NCBI RefSeq assembly: GCF_000350225.1 | Contig: NW_005179226.1 | Coordinates: 36,937 to 100,936 of the forward strand | DNA: 64,000 nt | From: Chondrus crispus | Lineage: Eukaryota; Rhodophyta; Florideophyceae; Gigartinales; Gigartinaceae | Reading direction: 5' to 3' | Part shown: piece after piece, positions 60,078-64,000 of the stretch | How the letters are laid out: the number at the start of each line of letters is the position of its first letter | Position numbering within the stretch: position 1 is the first letter of the stretch | Program-made: the position numbers and the translations under genes | The notes under the pieces: model-generated | What the model was told of the DNA's origin: nothing | What the model saw: only the letters and a program-made list of their open reading frames with translations | Databases searched by the model: none

Positions 60078-61274
60078 ATGAGTACTCGCGGACCCCCTCT
60101 GCCCTCCGCTGCCGATGGCGAGGGGCACCACGGAAGACGACTGCCGCGCGCCAGCGCCCTCGCCTCGGGCGGCGAGGGACGCCTACGGAAAGCAACTGCA
60201 CGCGCGACTGCGGCCTCGCCACGGACGGCGAGGGGCGCAGAGGAAGACTGCGTCACGCGTGCCCGTGCCCTCGCCTCGAACGGCGAGGGACGCCTACGAA
60301 AAGCAACTGCGCGCGCCCGCGCCCTCGCCACGGACGGCGACGGGCGCGGAGGAAGAATATCGTCACGCGTGCCCGTTCCCTCGCCTCGGACGGCGAGGGA
60401 CGCCTACGAAAAGACGAATGCCGGGCGGTGTGCCCTCGCCGCCGACGGCGAGGGGCGCCAAGGAACGGAGCCTTCGTCGCGCGCTCGCCCCAAACGGCGA
60501 GGGACACTGACAAGAAGACGACTTCCGCGCGCCGCGTCCTCGCCTCAGACGGCGAGGGGTGCTGACAAGAAGACGACTTCTGCCCGACGCGACCTCGCCG
60601 CCGACGGCGAGGTGAGTCAAGGAAGACGAATACGCAGCGCTGTGCCTTCGCCACGAACGGCGAGGGACGCCGAGGAAGAGCAACGGCTGCGTGCCTCGCC
60701 GTTGCCGCCGATGGCGAGGGGCGCCAAGGAGAAGATCATCCGTCATGCGCTGCGACCTCGCCATGGACGGCGAGGGACGCCGAGGAAGAGAAACGGCTGC
60801 GTGCCTCTCCCTCGTCGCCAACTGCGACGGGCGCCAAGGAGAAGAGCATCCGTTGCGTGCGGCGCCCTCGCCACGGACGGCGAGGGACGCCAAGGAAGAG
60901 CAACGGCTGCGTACATCGCCCTCGCCACCGATGGCGAGGGACGCCGTGGAGAAGAAGGAACGCACATTTTCGCGCCGTCGCCGCCGACAGCGAGGGACAC
61001 TGAGGAGAAGCGGGAGCTGCACCGCACACGCCGGCCCTCGGACCGCCTCCGCGACACGCTGCACCTGAAACGGGGGGACACCACGGCCGTCAACGCGTTC
61101 AAAGTACACGGCGCGTACGCTACTATCCAAGGCGACAACGTCAACGTTGTCTTGGTACCTGTCGGCGGCGGACTAATCGCCTGCACCGCTACAGTCCTCA
61201 AGCGCCTACGTCCGCACGCCAAGATCGTCGACGTCGAGTTGGAGGGCGCCACAGCCATACGGAGGCCTGTGTAA
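60078..61274 (+). CDS. Repeat ORF ending in a threonine dehydratase piece (398 aa)
   Basis: From ATG 60078 the frame is open through the minisatellite, giving repeats such as LATDGEGR and SPRTARDA, and then runs in frame into the threonine dehydratase fragment, ending at TAA 61272-61274. The repeat part mirrors the DNA repeat and is probably not a functional protein. The frame upstream to 59940 begins with TTG. Confidence 0.3.
   Translation: MSTRGPPLPSAADGEGHHGRRLPRASALASGGEGRLRKATARATAASPRTARGAEEDCVTRARALASNGEGRLRKATARARALATDGDGRGGRISSRVPVPSPRTARDAYEKTNAGRCALAADGEGRQGTEPSSRARPKRRGTLTRRRLPRAASSPQTARGADKKTTSARRDLAADGEVSQGRRIRSAVPSPRTARDAEEEQRLRASPLPPMARGAKEKIIRHALRPRHGRRGTPRKRNGCVPLPRRQLRRAPRRRASVACGALATDGEGRQGRATAAYIALATDGEGRRGEEGTHIFAPSPPTARDTEEKRELHRTRRPSDRLRDTLHLKRGDTTAVNAFKVHGAYATIQGDNVNVVLVPVGGGLIACTATVLKRLRPHAKIVDVELEGATAIRRPV
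60105..61010 (+). repeat. Minisatellite of hairpin units (about 16-17 units, 50-65 bp spacing)
   Basis: Each unit carries CCTCGCC-N6-GGCGAGG, a 7-bp stem with six-base loop (loops such as ACGGAC, GCCGAC, TCGGAC). The spacers between (e.g. ACGCCTACGAAAAGCAACTG, GACGCCGAGGAAGAG) fall into a few classes, so higher-order units exist. Stems at about 60210, 60442, 60591, 60760 and 60865 are perfect. Confidence 0.85.
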
Positions 61275-61473
61275 GGGCGGGTGCGTTAAGTTGGACACTG
61301 TGGAAACGTATGCAGACGGCGTCGCCGTCATTGTGGTCTGCATCGCAACGTCTCGCCAGTGCCGCGACCTCGTCGACGAGGTCCTGCTGGTGAGCACGGA
61401 CGAGGTCTGCGCCGCCATCAAGGGCGTGTTCGAGAACACGCACCCCATCCGGGAGCCGAGGCGGGGGACATGA
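61053..61473 (+). pseudogene. Fragment of a threonine dehydratase (threonine deaminase) gene
   Basis: Part 1 (61059-61110): LHLKRGDTTAVNAFKVHGAY matches the region around the PLP lysine of the family (KRED ... SFKxRGAY), Lys codon 61101-61103. It joins without gap to part 2 (from ~61120): GDNVNVVLVPVGGGLIAC, LKRLRPHAKIVDVELEGA, the glycine loop that holds the cofactor phosphate (61158-61172). About 110-130 residues between them are missing. After a frameshift near 61265, part 3 reads VKLDTVETYADGVAV, CRDLVDEVLLVSTDEVCAAI, KGVFENTHPIREP. Threonine dehydratase makes 2-oxobutanoate, first step to isoleucine. This piece cannot be active. Serine racemase-like relatives are less likely given the ADGVAV/EP order. 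Confidence 0.8.
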
Positions 61474-62066
61474 AGAACGCGCGGCGCACGAACGCGACGC
61501 TCTGAGCGCGGACTGCAACCGCACCATGTTGCGAGGGGCTGTGCACAAGTGCGGCTCGTGAAGGAGGTCGGCTTTGGCATCGTACGCGACGACGCGGTTC
61601 GCACGTTCTCGGCCCCGCGCCACGCACCGCGTTGGACATTCTCGCGCGCAGCAGCTACGCCTCCCGCGACGGGGTGGCGTGCGGCGTTCCCTGGGGCAGA
61701 TGGACCGACCATGTCCCCAGATGGACAAGCGGGGCGAGGTCGGAGGCAACGGACGGACTGTGAGGCGGACGACTAAGCGGAGGAGAGACGGACTCTCACC
61801 GGAGGACAGGTAGGTAGGACCCGGGTACGAGCGGGGTTCGACTGGAATACACAAGCAGCCCTCTACGAACACATGTGAACGAGGACGTACACGAGGCGAC
61901 ACGGGCCCGCGCACACAGCGAGGGGGTTGTGTCGTACGAAGAGGGACCGCCACGCTGGGGAACCAGAAAGAACGCACACAGGAGGATGGAACGAGGCCAC
62001 AGAAAGGGAACAACGACGGGCACCGACGGTGAAATGAGGACTACAACGGTTGCCTCCTCCAATATG
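61474..62066. other. End of the cargo region
   Basis: The threonine dehydratase similarity fades after the EP motif at ~61455. No further motif is seen up to the second purine-tract repeat. Confidence 0.5.
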
Positions 62067-62101
62067 GTGAACGTGGACGTTCACTCTTGAGGAGGGGGCC
62101 G
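62067..62101 (+). other. Polypurine tract before the second LTR
   Basis: GAGGAGGGGGCCG directly before TGTAGTATAA; second copy of the 34-bp repeat seen at 57112. Confidence 0.8.
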
Positions 62102-62687
62102 TGTAGTATAACCCCATCCCGTGGAACTAGATTTAGATTAGATCACACACGTGTGCCCCATGTGTATCATACGTGTACCACACGTGTACTGTCAGCCCCG
62201 ATGACCGACAGTACCGGAGCGCAGGACGACCCGCGCTGACTACAGTAGCTCTACAGTACGGTCCGTACTGTACTGTAGTATGATAGACTAACTTGTATAT
62301 TAAATACTAGGGCAGGCCGGCGGCGGAGGGGAAGGACAAGCACGAGCTTGTCCAGAACCCAAGCCTCTGGTCAAGCTCGCCCCGCTTATTCTAGAACGGG
62401 TTCCCACTAGCCCGTATCTAGTTAGGAGCCGAGCGGGCAGGGGACGCGCGAGCACGCGAGCGAGTCTCGATCCGCCTCCGCCCGTCAGCGCTGGTACGTC
62501 ACCCAGCGCTGCGCCGGGGCGTCGAGGCGTAGATCGGCCCGCGCGTGCGCGCGTCCCCGACCGTACCGGCTCTACCACCGCTACCCGGGCTCGCCCGGTT
62601 CCGTTAGCTGGGGTTGCTTCCCTTCTCCGATCAGGGTCTAGCAGGACTGTGCATACACCCCCTCGACGTTGGGGTGTTTATGCTACA
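62102..62687 (+). repeat. LTR of the tandem element, second copy (shared)
   Basis: 586 bp, with fewer than ten differences to the first by eye, several of them clustered at the end (GTTGGGGTGTTTATGC against GTTTCGGTCTTTATGC). It has a purine tract on its left and a primer site on its right, so it serves as 3' LTR of one unit and 5' LTR of the next. Confidence 0.92.
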
Positions 62688-64000
62688 GTGGTCTCCCGAC
62701 CTAGAAGACTCCGAAGATCATTCTGAGAAGGTTGCCGCTTTCCTCCGCGTCCGTACTCGTCGAGATAATCGTTGGGTCCGAACCCTCGGTCCACTCCGCA
62801 CCGGCCGATGTGCGGGCGTCTGCGCTACGCTTTCTACCTGGCGACGGCGCCGCAGGTCCTCGAGACCGCGAACCGTCGCTGGACTACTCAGAAGGACGCG
62901 CTCGCGCGATGTACGAACGCATCACGGGGTATATGTAGGATGTCCGGACATCCCTTCGTATCGACGTGACCGATCACGTCTACGCCCGCAGTAGGGGCGA
63001 GTTGCGCTCCCTCCTTGAAGGCAGGTTTGAGCACGTGATTCAGTCCTTGGAGAATCTGCGCGCGCTCGGCGACCACTTGCACTCCGTCTAGTGTTGGTCG
63101 ACGGCGCACGCATCGATTACCCTACGGCGGACGTTGCAGATCGACCCGCGAGTACGAACTGCGGGGTACGACGAAACCCGCAGCCTTCCCATCTGCCGAA
63201 CAGATGGGAGCGTTCACGCATACGGCTGCGGAAGTCAACTCGATGCGCCGGCGCGCTCGTGAGTTAGAACAGAACTCGGCCGTAAGGTCGCCCAGAGCCC
63301 CCTCGAGAGGGCCCGGTGCCACTGTTCCTCCGGCCGCGTCCGATGCGCAGGAGTGGCCTCCGACTGATGCCGTTACCAGTCCTCGCGCGGAATATATCAA
63401 ACCAACGGCCGACGCGAATTTCGCGTCCGAGACTAAAGCTCTGCCGCATGCCCCGGAAGCATGCGGCAGTTGCGACAGGTACCGTACGGGCACGACCAGG
63501 ACTGTGGAGGAGCCGCTCGCGGATCCGGAGAACCCATGTTCTCCGTCGATCCTCGCTGGGGCGGCTACCCGCCGGTGGATTACATCGCGCACCCCGGTCC
63601 GGTAGACGTACGTACACTACCCGTCACCCCGTTAGGCGCGTTCGTAAGATGGAACAGGCATCGGCCGAAAAGTCGCCCGGAGCCCCCCCGAGAGGGCCCG
63701 GTGCCACTGTACCTCCGAACGCGCCCGACGCGCATGAAGAGAGCCCGACTGGTGCCAACACCAGTCGGGCCACTGGGCAGCGAAGCCCCAAGACGGACGC
63801 GAATTTCGGTCCGAGACCCAAGCCCTGCCGCATGTCGCCGGAGACATGCGGCAAATGACACGCGTACCGTTCGTGGACGACAAAAGACGCGGAGATACCG
63901 CCCACGGATCAAGAGAACCGATTCTCTCTTTCGATCCCCGCTGCCGCGGCTATCAGCCGGTGGATCTCACCCCGCAAACCGGTCCGGTAGACGTCCGTAC
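62688..64000 (+). mobile_element. Second tandem unit, 5' end, cut by the window edge
   Basis: Primer site TGGTCTCCCGACC (62689-62701), then the gag-like remnant with the same TAG, the stem-loops and the 384-bp duplication, nearly identical to 54484-55795. The window ends inside it. Confidence 0.9.

Larger units (their letters stand above)
53898..62687 (+). mobile_element. Non-autonomous chromovirus-like LTR element, first tandem unit
   Basis: LTR 53898-54483, internal 54484-62101, LTR 62102-62687, both LTRs 586 bp with ends TGTAGTATAA ... TGCTACA. Primer site and terminal TGTAG/CTACA are as in the Gypsy family, so it likely depends on Gypsy proteins. It has no RT, RNase H or integrase core. 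Remnants: gag-like region, possible integrase tail, chromodomain. The rest is cargo. The second LTR is followed by a second internal copy, so the elements are in tandem and share it. Confidence 0.85.

Noticed and set aside
60105-61010. CRISPR-like array
   Set aside because: Spacers are similar to each other and the setting is a eukaryotic retroelement; it is a minisatellite.

Overview
The window is eukaryotic nuclear DNA made almost entirely of nested LTR retrotransposons. I see no bacterial operon, rRNA gene, intact tRNA gene or CRISPR array. The evidence is Ty1/Copia polyproteins (zinc knuckle, DSA protease, integrase, YVDD reverse transcriptase, RNase H), Ty3/Gypsy chromovirus gag-pol (RT with YLDD, integrase, C-terminal chromodomain), long terminal repeats, tRNA primer-binding sites, polypurine tracts and 5-bp target-site duplications. 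The host cannot be fixed from this sequence; an alga or another protist-like eukaryote is a guess.

Layout, left to right. (1) 1-4884, minus: Copia-0, with a 1.26-kb 5' LTR, a half-tRNA(iMet) primer site, a pyrimidine-rich leader, an unusual two-finger zinc-finger ORF and the start of gag. A same-family solo LTR (1276-2539, TSD AACAG) sits inside it. (2) 4885-10615, plus: Copia-1, whose leader was the target of Copia-0; it keeps the end of the zinc-finger ORF, gag-pol with one frameshift, and the 3' LTR. (3) 10616-15637, minus: Gypsy-1, cut in RT by Copia-1. (4) 15638-19130: a 734-aa orphan ORF, then unrecognised DNA. (5) 19131-35002, plus: Gypsy-2, a 15.9-kb element with both LTRs and a perfect ACTGC duplication. 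Its gag-pol is decayed; behind pol lie about 6.8 kb holding a solo Copia LTR and a long antisense ORF that resembles the orphan ORF of (4). (6) 35003-38739: the other half of the Gypsy-2 target, with a 56-bp palindrome and a group of minus-strand ORFs that may be a host gene. (7) 38740-49149, plus: Gypsy-3, less decayed, without a 3' LTR. (8) 49150-53466: Copia-2, reduced to LTR, RT-RNase H, LTR. (9) 53467-53897: gag piece of a diverged Copia. (10) 53898-64000: a GC-rich, non-autonomous chromovirus-like element in tandem (LTR, internal, LTR, start of a second internal). It keeps gag-like and chromodomain remnants and carries about 4.9 kb of extra DNA between duplicated polypurine tracts, including a hairpin minisatellite and a broken threonine dehydratase fragment.

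The main leads are the zinc-finger ORF between LTR and gag in the Copia family; the antisense ORF family tied to the giant Gypsy; an in-frame TGA at the same integrase position in Gypsy-2 and Gypsy-3; and host-gene capture behind a duplicated polypurine tract in the tandem element. LTR order, target duplications and nesting can be read directly. Protein relationships rest on motif recognition, since no search could be run.
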